DNA from: Rathayibacter sp. SW19
Lineage (GTDB): Bacteria; Actinomycetota; Actinomycetes; Actinomycetales; Microbacteriaceae
Length of the DNA stretch: 64,000 bases
Reading direction: 5' to 3'
Assembly: GCF_030866825.1 (NCBI RefSeq)
Contig: NZ_CP133020.1
Location: forward strand, 1,984,001 to 2,048,000
Part shown: in pieces, positions 16,206 through 24,794 of the stretch
Layout: each line of letters starts with the position of its first letter
How positions within the stretch are numbered: position 1 is the stretch's first letter
Program-made: the position numbers and the translations under genes
The notes under the pieces: model-generated
Databases searched by the model: none
What the model was told of the DNA's origin: nothing
What the model saw: the letters and a program-made list of their open reading frames with translations, nothing else

Positions 16206-16346
16206 GTGGTCACGAAGAAAAAGATGTGTCCAGAGGACCCAAATGAAGGTCCTTGAGGATATGCCGGCCCGTTGCAGGCGTGGCTCTAGCCACCCGAGCA
16301 GGGTGAGAATCACGAAAGAGACAAAAGAGACAAACGGAGAGTTCGG

Positions 16347-16598
16347 ATGGATCAGGAAGGACCTAACGCGCCGTCCGTTGAGGACCTGGGGTGCGGCGGA
16401 ACGAATCCTGCCGGGCCCGCCGAAGGCTGCGGCATCGCCGAGGGAGTGCCGGGATGTGATTCTGGGCCAGTGGGGCGGCTCCGCTTCGTCATCCGCGAAG
16501 CCCGGGCAGCCTGGGCCCGTCGGCGCGCCACGATGGCACCTGACTTCCGCAAACCGCACCCGAGCAGCAGTGAGGGACAGGGAGGATACCGCCGGTGA
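16347..16598 (+). CDS. small hypothetical protein upstream of YHS permease
   Basis: 83-aa open frame beginning with ATG after GGAGAG. Its stop overlaps the permease GTG (GTGA), which would couple translation. The sequence is Gly/Pro/Arg-rich (GCGGTNPAGPAEGCG; AARRRATMAP-like C-terminus) and matches nothing I know. It may be a leader for the permease, or chance: the competing frame across the same DNA is also open. Confidence 0.35.
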   Translation: MDQEGPNAPSVEDLGCGGTNPAGPAEGCGIAEGVPGCDSGPVGRLRFVIREARAAWARRRATMAPDFRKPHPSSSEGQGGYRR

Positions 16599-18088
16599 CG
16601 TTCCTGGCAATCGCGGGGCAGAGCCTGCTGGAAGCTTTTTTCATGTTCTGGGGCACCTTGTGGGCGCTGATCTTAGGGTTCACACTGTCCGGTGCCGTTC
16701 AAGCCTTCGTCTCCCGTCAAGAGATGCGGAGGGCAATGGGAGACCATCGGCCGCGCACGGTGGTGCGAACCGGGTTGCTCGGTGCGGCCAGTTCGAGCTG
16801 TTCCTATGCGGCGACGGCGTTGGCCAAGTCCCTGTTCCAGCGCGGCGCGGACTTCACGACCGCGATGGTTTTCATGATCGCCTCCACCAATCTGGTCATC
16901 GAGCTCGGCATCGTGCTGTGGCTGCTGATCGGCTGGCAGTTCGCCCTCGCCGAATTCGTCGGTGGCGCCATCATGATCGCCCTGTTCGTTCTCATCGCAC
17001 CCAGAATTTTTCCCGCCGCCGAGTTGGAGGCGGCTCGGGCGCGTCTGAACAGTCGCGCATCAGCTCAGGGCCTGTCCGACGAATCGGACGCTGCTAAAGG
17101 TCAAGTTGTGGGCCTGTGGCGGCGCTTGCGGTCCAAAGCAGGATGGGCGGATGCGGCCGGTTACGCCGTCTCGGACGTGATGATGCTGCGGCGTGAGCTT
17201 CTGATCGGATACCTGGTCGCCGGGATCCTCGCGGTGGCGGTGCCGGCTTCCGCCTACAGCGTGATCTTCTTCTCCGGGCACGGATTCCTTACCGATCTGG
17301 AGAACGTGATCGTCGGCCCCTTCGTCGCGTTCATCAGCTTCGTGTGCTCGATCGGCAACGTGCCGTTGGCTGCGGCGTTATTCAAGGGTGGTCTCAGCTT
17401 CGGCGGCACGGTCGCGTTCGTGTTCGCCGACTTGATCACCCTGCCCTTAGTGCTGATCTACGGCAAGCTCTACGGCCGCCGGATCGCCTTACGGATCTTC
17501 TTCTCCTTCTGGGCTGTGATGAGCGCCGCCGGCTTGGCCGTCGACCTCCTGTTCCGACTGGTGCGCATTCCCGCGGTGTCCCGGCCGGTCCAGATCGCGC
17601 CGACCCATTTTCAATGGAATTACACGACGTATTTGAACATCGTCTTCATCGTGGTGGCCATCCTCGTGTACGAGCTATACCGCCACCGGGCGCGCCTCGG
17701 CGAAACACAGAAATACGCCAAGGACGTAGTTTGCGGAATGCAGGTCGAACGCGCCCACGCGCCGGCCACCCACAACCATGACCGCACCACCTACTACTTC
17801 TGCTCTGACCGCTGCCATGACAAGTTCGTGGCGACGCCCGAACGGTATTTGGAGGAGCCGGACAGCGACGCAATGGGCAGCATGCCTCGGAGAAGCATGA
17901 AGCCCCTGGGCTCCGGAAGAGCTACCGACCCCGTGTGTGGAATGAATGTCGACACTGCTCATCCTGCGGCCACCCACCCTTACGGCGGGAGCACCTTCTA
18001 TTTCTGCTCCCAGGGGTGCCACGATCAGTTCGCGGCGAACCCAGAGAAGTTCACGCCGACGGAAACCGTGAACGAGCAGGGACTCTGA
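16595..18088 (+). CDS. UPF0718/ArsP-like permease fused to two YHS domains
   Basis: 497-aa protein. Residues 1-380 form an eight-helix permease of the DUF318/YraQ/ArsP type, with the duplicated signature SSSCSYAATALAKSLFQRG and VCSIGNVPLAAALFKGG containing a Cys in each half. Residues ~385-430 and ~450-490 are two YHS domains, each with the VCGM and YFCSxxCHDxF metal-binding pattern as found in copper ATPases and TRASH-type sensors. GTG start overlaps the preceding small ORF. The placement under a MerR promoter and beside a P-type ATPase suggests heavy-metal export with cytosolic YHS domains collecting the ion. Family function outside ArsP is largely unproven. Confidence 0.85.
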   Translation: MTFLAIAGQSLLEAFFMFWGTLWALILGFTLSGAVQAFVSRQEMRRAMGDHRPRTVVRTGLLGAASSSCSYAATALAKSLFQRGADFTTAMVFMIASTNLVIELGIVLWLLIGWQFALAEFVGGAIMIALFVLIAPRIFPAAELEAARARLNSRASAQGLSDESDAAKGQVVGLWRRLRSKAGWADAAGYAVSDVMMLRRELLIGYLVAGILAVAVPASAYSVIFFSGHGFLTDLENVIVGPFVAFISFVCSIGNVPLAAALFKGGLSFGGTVAFVFADLITLPLVLIYGKLYGRRIALRIFFSFWAVMSAAGLAVDLLFRLVRIPAVSRPVQIAPTHFQWNYTTYLNIVFIVVAILVYELYRHRARLGETQKYAKDVVCGMQVERAHAPATHNHDRTTYYFCSDRCHDKFVATPERYLEEPDSDAMGSMPRRSMKPLGSGRATDPVCGMNVDTAHPAATHPYGGSTFYFCSQGCHDQFAANPEKFTPTETVNEQGL

Positions 18089-18719
18089 ACCGGCTGAGAA
18101 GACCCGTCACTTGACCTGCGGGCTTTGCGCTGCAGACGCCAGCCGTGCTGTCGGAAGCGGAAGGGCTTCTGCGCCATCTGCGACGACAACAGCTCGGCCA
18201 GCAACCCGTCAAGACGACCATCGAGGCCCGAAGAAATTCATCGCTCAATGTGGAGTGCCGTTGCTCACGTCTTCAGGACTGGGGTGCGTTGCCTGGTACT
18301 CCGCGTGGAATGCTGAACAGGCATTACACCGCTCTACGAAGAGAGAAGCGCGCATAAACTAAAACGGCCGTCGGTGGCCCGTCCTCGTCTCGCTAAGCGA
18401 GGCGGCTGACAACGTTTTCAGGAGGACTCAGTGCAGCAAGCTTGGCGAGGGAGAGGTCAGCCCGACACGAGGTGCCCGGCTGCGTCTGGCGGTGTGGTAA
18501 TGGCCCTGGCCTGGATGAGAAAGAACTCTCTATGCTGGTCGATCGCCCACTCGATTTCTTGTGGCGTATTTTGGCATGGCTTGCGACCCGGGCTGCCAAC
18601 CCGGCTAGCGCCGGTGCCTGGTGTCCGTTAATGACACCGTTTCCCGCTCGGGTGCTGGTCGTGTGGCCGTTCCGGATAGTCCACTCCTCGCCGGCGGCTG
18701 TATGCGACGCTGGGGTTCG
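18089..18719. other. non-coding or decayed stretch
   Basis: No convincing gene. A short hairpin (ctcgctaagcgag, about 18388-18400) precedes a strong RBS (caggagga) and a GTG at 18431 that opens a 66-codon frame of unlikely composition (MQQAWRGRGQPDTRC...). This may be the relic of a lost gene. I saw no fluoride riboswitch on either strand here. Confidence 0.4.
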
Positions 18720-19112
18720 TCACAGCGACCGGCCCAGCCAGATACCGAGCCCGGCTACAATGACGGCGACAGCGATCATCCCGAACGAGTTAGCCACCGC
18801 GAGCCAGACTCGACCCTCTTGCAACAACCGCAAGGTCTGAAAACTGGTTGTACTGAATGCCGTGAACCCGCCGACGAGGCCCACTCCGATGAACAGACTC
18901 CACTGATCGGGAAGGACACGTCCCGCAGCCAGCCCGGACACGAGTCCTAGCACAAACGAGCCGGTGACATTGATGATCGACATCGCCACCGGGTAGTTGG
19001 GGCGAACATGCCGGTGAACAACACCGTTCAGGGCAAGGCGGAGGGCCGCCCCGATTCCACCGGCCACTGCGAGCAGGCAGGTCGTCATGATCGTATCGGC
19101 TGCCCCCGTCAT
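18720..19112 (-). CDS. crcB: fluoride channel FluC/CrcB, subunit 2
   Basis: 130-aa four-helix protein with Fluc/CrcB hallmarks: GGIGAALR near the N-terminus, the NVTGSFVLG segment holding the conserved Asn, and GGFTAFSTTSFQ with the Phe/Thr/Ser residues of the polar track. These channels expel F- down its gradient and act as antiparallel dimers. The ATG overlaps the stop of the upstream homologue (ATGA). Two tandem genes imply a heterodimer of fixed opposite topology. Confidence 0.88.
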   Translation of the reverse strand: MTGAADTIMTTCLLAVAGGIGAALRLALNGVVHRHVRPNYPVAMSIINVTGSFVLGLVSGLAAGRVLPDQWSLFIGVGLVGGFTAFSTTSFQTLRLLQEGRVWLAVANSFGMIAVAVIVAGLGIWLGRSL

Positions 19113-19651
19113 CGGTGTCCGACTCGGCGCCGGTGGGATGCGATGATGATGCCCAGCCAGGCCGCTACAGCCCCCGCGGCAATGGTGGCCAGTGCGTACG
19201 CAGCGGCCAGCAGAATATGGCCATTCTCGGTAACCGTGACGGTGTCGACGGCGAGTTGCGCGTAGCTGGTGAAAGCGCCGAGGAACCCGACACCCACCAC
19301 TAACTGCACCGCACGGCGCCGTTTCGACTCTGTTCCTTCCGCTAGGAATTGCAGCAGAACGCCCAGTAGGAAGGGGCCGAGAATGTTTACCACGACTGTG
19401 CCCGCCGAGAGGGTCTCCCAGCTCGGGGCGACCGTGGTGATTCCGAAGCGCGCTGCGGTGCCCAACGTTCCGCCGACGGCGGCCAGGGCGAGGGAGTTTG
19501 GGCGGATCCGGATCATGACGGATACCCCGGCGATGCTACGAGCAATCTCGGTATCGCTGTTGATCGGCAATGTCGCACGCGAGCGGTGCCGAAGCAGCAT
19601 CGCCGGATACCGCCGCGGCCGAGCGGGAACGGGATTAGGTTCAGCCTTCAT
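19109..19651 (-). CDS. crcB: fluoride channel FluC/CrcB, subunit 1
   Basis: 180-aa protein with the CrcB segments GGTLGTAARF, NILGPFLLG and GFLGAFTSYAQLAVD. It carries an N-terminal extension of ~45 residues rich in Arg/Pro before the first helix. ATG at 19651 is used; an in-frame start at 19714 and the internal Met (MIRIRPNSLALA) are alternatives, the latter giving a more typical length. The residue differences from its partner fit the paired-subunit type of fluoride channel found in Gram-positive bacteria. Confidence 0.82.
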   Translation of the reverse strand: MKAEPNPVPARPRRYPAMLLRHRSRATLPINSDTEIARSIAGVSVMIRIRPNSLALAAVGGTLGTAARFGITTVAPSWETLSAGTVVVNILGPFLLGVLLQFLAEGTESKRRRAVQLVVGVGFLGAFTSYAQLAVDTVTVTENGHILLAAAYALATIAAGAVAAWLGIIIASHRRRVGHR

Positions 19652-20356
19652 CGGCCGGTGACGCCCCCTGGATCTTGCGTGAGGCTCTCCAGCCCGTGGT
19701 TCGCGGCTCCACACAACGAGGACTCGGCAGTGAGCATCCGCGACTGCAGCGCATCCGAGAACTCAATCAAGCGCATTATTACAGTATCCCAGGTCCCCTA
19801 AGTCTGTTCATCGATGCAGGGGGAACCACGTTCACCTGAGGAGTTGGCGTCCTGCTGCGACTGTTGACTCCGTTCTGTTCGAGCGATGTGGCAAAGAAAC
19901 CGGGCCGACCCTGCACAGTTGTGCTATCACCCGCATGTGCGTGCAATCGCTAGCGATCTCACTACCGTCTCGGGCGCGGGTGGCGGATTCCGGCGACTGT
20001 AGTGCCTGACGCGAAGTTCGTGGTAATTGCTGGACCGTTACCCGGTGCAGCGAAACCTCGCCCGTTATTCTCCGAGTTGGCCCGGTGAACGTTCCGGTCA
20101 GACACGGGCGTTGGGTGTCGGCGGAAACAGGGCCCCGGTACTGGTCTCGATGCTTGAGAAATTCGGAGTGCTATCGGCGTTGATGTGGCCGTTGCTGTGC
20201 GGCCGAAGCCGGGCTCGCCTTCGGGTGTGATCCGAATCCGCGTAAAGTCGAGTCAACCCGATGCCATGCGCGCGGGGGTCAGTATTGTCCGGTTCTACTG
20301 GGGTCGGTAGGGATCAGAGGTCGAGGATTTTAGCGCTGAACGTATCACCATCTCCG
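19652..20356. other. intergenic region between crcB pair and ctaG-like gene
   Basis: About 700 bases separate divergent genes. Only short frames with unlikely composition are present. It must hold promoters for both sides, but I cannot pick out a confident sigma-70 pair or riboswitch. Confidence 0.4.
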
Positions 20357-21391
20357 ATGCCGACCCCCGGTATCGGCACTCCGATGCAGATGATGAATGG
20401 CCAGGGCATCATGTGGATGCCGACCCGGCCGCCAACAATGCAGAACTTGATGGGTTGGCACCTGCAACCGGTGCCCATACTCCCGATGTTTGCCGCGCTG
20501 CTCCTACTGCTCTATCTGTATGGGGTATGGAGGTTGCACCGGCGTGGAGTGCGTTGGCCGCTCCCGCGAGTGCTTTGGTGGTTACTCGGCGTGGCTATGA
20601 TTTGGGAGGCCACCGCCACTGGGCTAGACGGTTACGGCATGGAATTGTTCAGTGTGCACATGGTCCAGCACATGGCCCTGAGCATGTTCGCGCCAATCTT
20701 CCTCGTGCTCGGCGCACCGATGACCCTGCTGCTCCGCAGCCTCCCGGTCGCTCTCAAGGGCCGTTGGAGCGCGCGTAAAATTCTGCTTCTGTTCCTGCAC
20801 AGTCGCTTTGCACGCATCGTCACCAATCCGGTTGTCACTGGCGGTCTGTTCATGATGAGCCTGTACGGTCTTTACTTCACACCGATCTTCGACTTCCTCA
20901 TGCGCACCATGTGGGGTCACAACATCATGCTGCTCCATTTCGTGCTGATCGGGATGTTGTACTTCTGGGGCATCGTGGGAGTGGACCCGTCACCGCGTCG
21001 ATACTCCCAAAGTCCCAGAAACTTCAGCGACGCAGCGACGCGCATCTTCGAGTTGTTCGCCACGACTCCGTTCCACGCCTTCTTCGGCGTCGTCGTTATG
21101 ATGTCAACCGCGCTCATCGTGCACTGGTACACCGTCCCAGTCTCCGGCTGGGGCATATCGCCCCTCTCCGACCAAGCCGTCGGGGGTGGGATTGCGTGGG
21201 TTACAACGGAACTGCCGACGCTCATTGTGCTTAGTGTCTTGTTCTGGCAGTGGCAAAAATCAGAAGTTCGACACGAGCGTGTCGCCGATCGCAAGGCATT
21301 GCGCAACGGTGATATTGAGCGTGTCGCCTATAACGACTATCTTGCGTCATTGGCGTCCCATGACGACAGAACGCCGCCACATCCGTCATGA
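20357..21391 (+). CDS. CtaG-type cytochrome c oxidase assembly/copper membrane protein
   Basis: 344-aa polytopic protein of the caa3_CtaG family. Conserved histidine features are visible: FSVHMVQHMALSMFAPIFLVLGAP, LLHFVLIGMLYFWGIVGVDP and FHAFFGVVVMM. The N-terminus is Met-rich (MPTPGIGTPMQMMNGQGIMW), which could bind Cu(I). These proteins support caa3 oxidase assembly in Bacillus, and in actinobacteria are often found with CopD/copper genes. ATG at 20357 is a best guess; the frame is open to 20261. Its downstream neighbours (CcdA, Sco-TlpA) support a copper-delivery or oxidase-assembly role. Confidence 0.85.
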   Translation: MPTPGIGTPMQMMNGQGIMWMPTRPPTMQNLMGWHLQPVPILPMFAALLLLLYLYGVWRLHRRGVRWPLPRVLWWLLGVAMIWEATATGLDGYGMELFSVHMVQHMALSMFAPIFLVLGAPMTLLLRSLPVALKGRWSARKILLLFLHSRFARIVTNPVVTGGLFMMSLYGLYFTPIFDFLMRTMWGHNIMLLHFVLIGMLYFWGIVGVDPSPRRYSQSPRNFSDAATRIFELFATTPFHAFFGVVVMMSTALIVHWYTVPVSGWGISPLSDQAVGGGIAWVTTELPTLIVLSVLFWQWQKSEVRHERVADRKALRNGDIERVAYNDYLASLASHDDRTPPHPS

Positions 21392-21804
21392 GCTGGTATT
21401 TCGACAACGCTGAACCGAAGGCTAGACGCCGAAGGACCCTGGCCGTCAGGCGGTAGTGCGAAGTTGGCGAATCGGAACGTCGAATGCGCTTGCGAACTCA
21501 ATGTACTTCTTCGTGATCTTGACCCACCGTGACTCAGTATGCCTGGGCACCCGACAAGACCAACCGCGGGATCGAAGGTAGTTCACATCGCCCGTCTCGA
21601 ATCCTCAAGCAAGCTGGGAATGTGGTCCATGAGCACACAGATTCAACATATGCGCTTATGCAACTGTTGCGCCGGTGCAAGACTTAACGACGTACGCAGT
21701 GACACGGCGAGATCCAACTTCTGAGCGATGCCGGACAGATCGCCGACGTGGGGGACTCAATCCGGTTCGGATACGTCCGCTGGAGATCAAAGAGATGGTG
21801 GCGC
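21392..21804. other. intergenic region
   Basis: No long gene. The minus strand contains the 46-codon frame listed separately (21446-21586). The rest shows nothing recognisable. Confidence 0.35.
21446..21586 (-). CDS. possible small protein or C-terminal gene relic
   Basis: GTG-started 46-codon frame with protein-like composition, ending WVKITKKYIEFASAFDVPIR plus QLRTTA. No RBS of note and no family recognised. It could be the surviving C-terminus of a lost gene. Confidence 0.25.
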   Translation of the reverse strand: MNYLRSRGWSCRVPRHTESRWVKITKKYIEFASAFDVPIRQLRTTA

Positions 21805-22278
21805 GTGAAAAAGGCGGAATTGGCGGATACGCGCACGATCGAGGCAACCGTGATCGCTTCCCGTGCACTGCTCGGCGTCATCGCACGATCGATGGCGGCC
21901 TCACTTGAGGTCGTCACGCTGCCACAGTTCCGCGTGCTCGTCGTCCTCTCGACGTCCGAACCCGTCCGAATGGGCGTGCTGGCCGAACGCATGCGTACTC
22001 TGCCCTCGACGTTCAGCCGATGGATCGATCGCATGGTCGCAGCCGGGTGGGTGCAGCGGACGACCAGCCCGGACAGCCGACGCGAGATACTGATCGCGCT
22101 GACACCCGACGGACGCGATCTGGTCGACGACGTCACCGATCGGCGGCGGCAGAACATCGCGACGATCCTCGCGACTATGACCCCCGACAACCAGCAAGCC
22201 GTGCAGGTCGGGTTCGAGGCCTTCGCCGCGGCGGCCGGCGAGACCACAATCGAGGACCTGCTCACTCTTGGCATTTAG
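21805..22278 (+). CDS. MarR-family transcriptional regulator
   Basis: 157-aa winged-helix regulator: helix-turn-helix region MGVLAERMRTLPSTFSRWID, wing with SPDSRREILIALTPDGRDLV. GTG at 21805 is chosen because it starts close to the domain; the frame opens earlier. It is 54 bases upstream of the CcdA gene on the same strand and probably controls the CcdA/Sco-TlpA unit, perhaps in response to a redox or phenolic signal, as is known for MarR proteins. Confidence 0.82.
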   Translation: MKKAELADTRTIEATVIASRALLGVIARSMAASLEVVTLPQFRVLVVLSTSEPVRMGVLAERMRTLPSTFSRWIDRMVAAGWVQRTTSPDSRREILIALTPDGRDLVDDVTDRRRQNIATILATMTPDNQQAVQVGFEAFAAAAGETTIEDLLTLGI

Positions 22279-22332
22279 CAGCACACACCATCCGACCCGA
22301 TCGCGCCACTGCACCCGCGACCTGGGCTCGTC

Positions 22333-23202
22333 ATGACCGCCACAGTACCGATCGTGTACGCGTTCACGCTTGGCTTGATCGCGGCGGTCAACCCGTGCGG
22401 TTTTCCGCTACTGCCGGCCTATCTGGCACTCTTCGTCGCGGACGACTCCGGCCATACGTGGGCACACCGCACCGTACGGGGCCTTACGGCCGGCGCCTGC
22501 GTCACGGCCGGATTCGTGGCCGCGTTCGGATGCGCAGGCTTGATCGTCGAATCGGGAATACAGCTGATCATGGACTGGATTCCGTGGGCCATGATCGTGA
22601 TCGCAGCCGCGATGGTCGCCCTCGGCGTCGGGTCGCTAGTCGGAGGGCACCTGCGTCTGCCGCTGCCGACACCGCGTTTCGGCACCGGATCAGGCGCCGT
22701 GGCGATGGCGGGCTTCGGCGTAGCATACGCCGTCGCGTCGCTCAGTTGCGCGCTACCTCTCTTTGTGGCGGGCGTCGCCGGAGCCTTCACCCGGGTGGGC
22801 GCGGTTGCCGGTGGAGCAACCTTCGTCGCATACGCACTCGGTATGGGAGTATTCGTCACCGCGGCGAGTCTGATCGCCGCCCACGCCGGACCCGGCCTGA
22901 TCCGACGGCTTGGCGCCATTGGCCGATTCATCCCCCGGATCGCAGCCGCAGTCATCACCGCTGTCGGCTTGTACCTCGTCTACTACTGGATCAGCGACCT
23001 GGTGAACCCGCTGTCCACTCCCGGACCTGTGCGCCTCGTCGACGCCGTGCAATCTTCCATCAGCTCTGCGCTTGCCGCCGCGCCCGTACTAGTCGGCACC
23101 CTCGCCGGCGCACTCGTCATCTCCGCGCTCGCGTTGACGGCATGGGTGGTCTACCGACGCACGCCTACCCACACCTCCGACAAAGAAAGATATACCCGAT
23201 GA
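22333..23202 (+). CDS. ccdA: CcdA/DsbD-type thiol-disulfide transporter
   Basis: 289-aa protein with six-plus helices. The two membrane cysteines are in the family positions: NPCGFPLLPAY (C22) in helix 1 and ASLSCALPLF (about C139) in helix 4. CcdA relays electrons from cytosolic thioredoxin to extracytoplasmic thioredoxin-like proteins for cytochrome c or copper-site maturation. Its stop overlaps the next start (ATGA), linking it directly to the Sco-TlpA protein, the likely electron acceptor. Confidence 0.88.
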   Translation: MTATVPIVYAFTLGLIAAVNPCGFPLLPAYLALFVADDSGHTWAHRTVRGLTAGACVTAGFVAAFGCAGLIVESGIQLIMDWIPWAMIVIAAAMVALGVGSLVGGHLRLPLPTPRFGTGSGAVAMAGFGVAYAVASLSCALPLFVAGVAGAFTRVGAVAGGATFVAYALGMGVFVTAASLIAAHAGPGLIRRLGAIGRFIPRIAAAVITAVGLYLVYYWISDLVNPLSTPGPVRLVDAVQSSISSALAAAPVLVGTLAGALVISALALTAWVVYRRTPTHTSDKERYTR

Positions 23203-24428
23203 CTGAACCAACCCCAACGCCGAATGGCAGCACGCAGGATGCAGCGACACATCGGCCGCGAAACTCGTGGATAGCCTGGGCAGCCGGCGGCGCTGCCCTC
23301 ACACTCGCGCTCATCGGCATCATCGCCGTCGGCACCGCACACGGATCACCCGCAAACGCCGCCGATGTCATGCCGGGAATCAACCAGGCGAGCGCATCGG
23401 TGCTGCAACTCGACCTCCTCGACGGCAAACCATTCTCAGCGCCGCCCTTTTCTCTCACCGACCAGAACGGGCGCCGCGTTTCTCTGGCACAATTCGCGGG
23501 CGAATCGGTCGTGTTGACGTTCAACGACGACGAGTGCACCGACCTGTGCACATTACTCGCGCAAGACGTCGTCGCCGCCAACCGAGACCTGGCCGGTGCG
23601 ACCACGAAGGTCGCGTTCGTCTCGATCAACGCCAACCCGTATTACCCGCAGGTTTCGGCCGTGAAATCCTGGACGGACGCGCATGGGCTCGGACATGCCT
23701 CGAACTGGTATTACGGAACGGCAGACCCGACACAGTTGAGTGCACTCTGGAGGAGCTACGGTGTCCCTGTCGAAGCGGATGCCGCCACCAAGACTGTCGT
23801 GCACGGCACCGAGGTCTTCTTCATCGGTCCGGCCGGGCACGAACGCGCGCTCGGGCAGTTCGGGACGGAGTCTGCCGATACCGCAGTCTTCGCCCACACC
23901 ATGGCTCAGGCCGCTATCGACCTCTTGCCTGCACGCGACCGCAGCGCAGTGAGGGGTCCTGCGGCGACAGCGCCGCAGCCCGGCGGCGCGCAGATCGGCG
24001 CGACTCCGCCGGCCGTCACTCTTCCCATGCTCGACGCATCCGGTTCGAAGCTCTCGACATCAATCAACAGGGGAAAATACCAGGTCGTAAACTTCTGGTC
24101 GAGCACGTGCACCGCGTGCGTGAGCGAGATGCCCGACCTTCAGAAAGCATCGCAGGATCTCGGATCGCAAATCGCCTTCGTTGGCATCGATGTGTCCGAC
24201 ACGCCAGACGCCGGCCAAGCGTTCGCCAAACGCTCAGGGACAACCTACCCACTCCTGGCCGACGCGAACGGGTCGGTCGCCGGCCAATTCCAGATCTCCG
24301 GGCTCCCCTACACGGTGATTCTCGGGCCCAAGGGTAAGGTCCTTGTCCGCCACCCTGGCACGTTCACGACCGAACAACTCGAATACGTCGTCCAGAGCCT
24401 CGACCCGAAACTCGGCGGCGCACAGTGA
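23199..24428 (+). CDS. Sco1-like/TlpA-like thioredoxin fusion protein
   Basis: 409-aa membrane-anchored exported protein. A hydrophobic anchor spans about residues 24-45. Domain 1 (about 70-245) is Sco/SenC-like: CxxxC in DECTDLCTLL (about 113 and 117) and the distal His in VVHGTEVFF, the three ligands that bind copper in Sco. Domain 2 (about 270-405) is TlpA/redoxin-like with CxxC in SSTCTACVSEMPDL and the cis-Pro segment SGLPYTVILGP. The two roles, Cu delivery to CuA and reduction of the CuA/Sco cysteines, are usually separate proteins. It is coupled to ccdA by a 4-base overlap. Confidence 0.85.
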   Translation: MTEPTPTPNGSTQDAATHRPRNSWIAWAAGGAALTLALIGIIAVGTAHGSPANAADVMPGINQASASVLQLDLLDGKPFSAPPFSLTDQNGRRVSLAQFAGESVVLTFNDDECTDLCTLLAQDVVAANRDLAGATTKVAFVSINANPYYPQVSAVKSWTDAHGLGHASNWYYGTADPTQLSALWRSYGVPVEADAATKTVVHGTEVFFIGPAGHERALGQFGTESADTAVFAHTMAQAAIDLLPARDRSAVRGPAATAPQPGGAQIGATPPAVTLPMLDASGSKLSTSINRGKYQVVNFWSSTCTACVSEMPDLQKASQDLGSQIAFVGIDVSDTPDAGQAFAKRSGTTYPLLADANGSVAGQFQISGLPYTVILGPKGKVLVRHPGTFTTEQLEYVVQSLDPKLGGAQ

Positions 24429-24794
24429 CGCCGACTCGACCCGTTTCCCGGTTTAGTGATCTGCGAACAAACGTTACAGCGAGCTCTCGGCCACTGCCGG
24501 ATCCCGGTCGATCGTTCCGTCGACGTGGTGGGTGCAGGCAGGGCGGTTTCTAATGATCGACGCAACAGTTGGATGAATTTTGGCTGTTGTGGGCCTGTTT
24601 GGCAGGTTATCGCAGTGCGGCTTCGGGCGTGTCGGTGACTGTCTCGGAAAACTACAGCGCTCCAAGACACTTGCATGATCAGCAACTTCGTCCCGTGAGC
24701 GTGAGCGATCCATGATTGCTTTTCATGTGCTAACTCATGTGCTACCGACCTTGTAGGCCCGTGAATCCTGATGGTTTTGTCCACAGGCCGATCA
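24429..24794. other. non-coding junction before integrase relic
   Basis: Nothing recognisable; the open frames here are composition artefacts. The sequence ends where the integrase C-terminal similarity stops abruptly, so it contains a deletion or insertion breakpoint. Confidence 0.35.

Noticed and set aside
15838..17097. 419-codon open frame across merR and the permease
   Set aside because: It runs through two genes with clear domain evidence; composition is not protein-like.
18600..18660. possible fluoride riboswitch (tggtgtccgttaatgacacc)
   Set aside because: On the wrong strand and downstream of crcB; it is a plain hairpin and lacks the conserved crcB RNA pattern.
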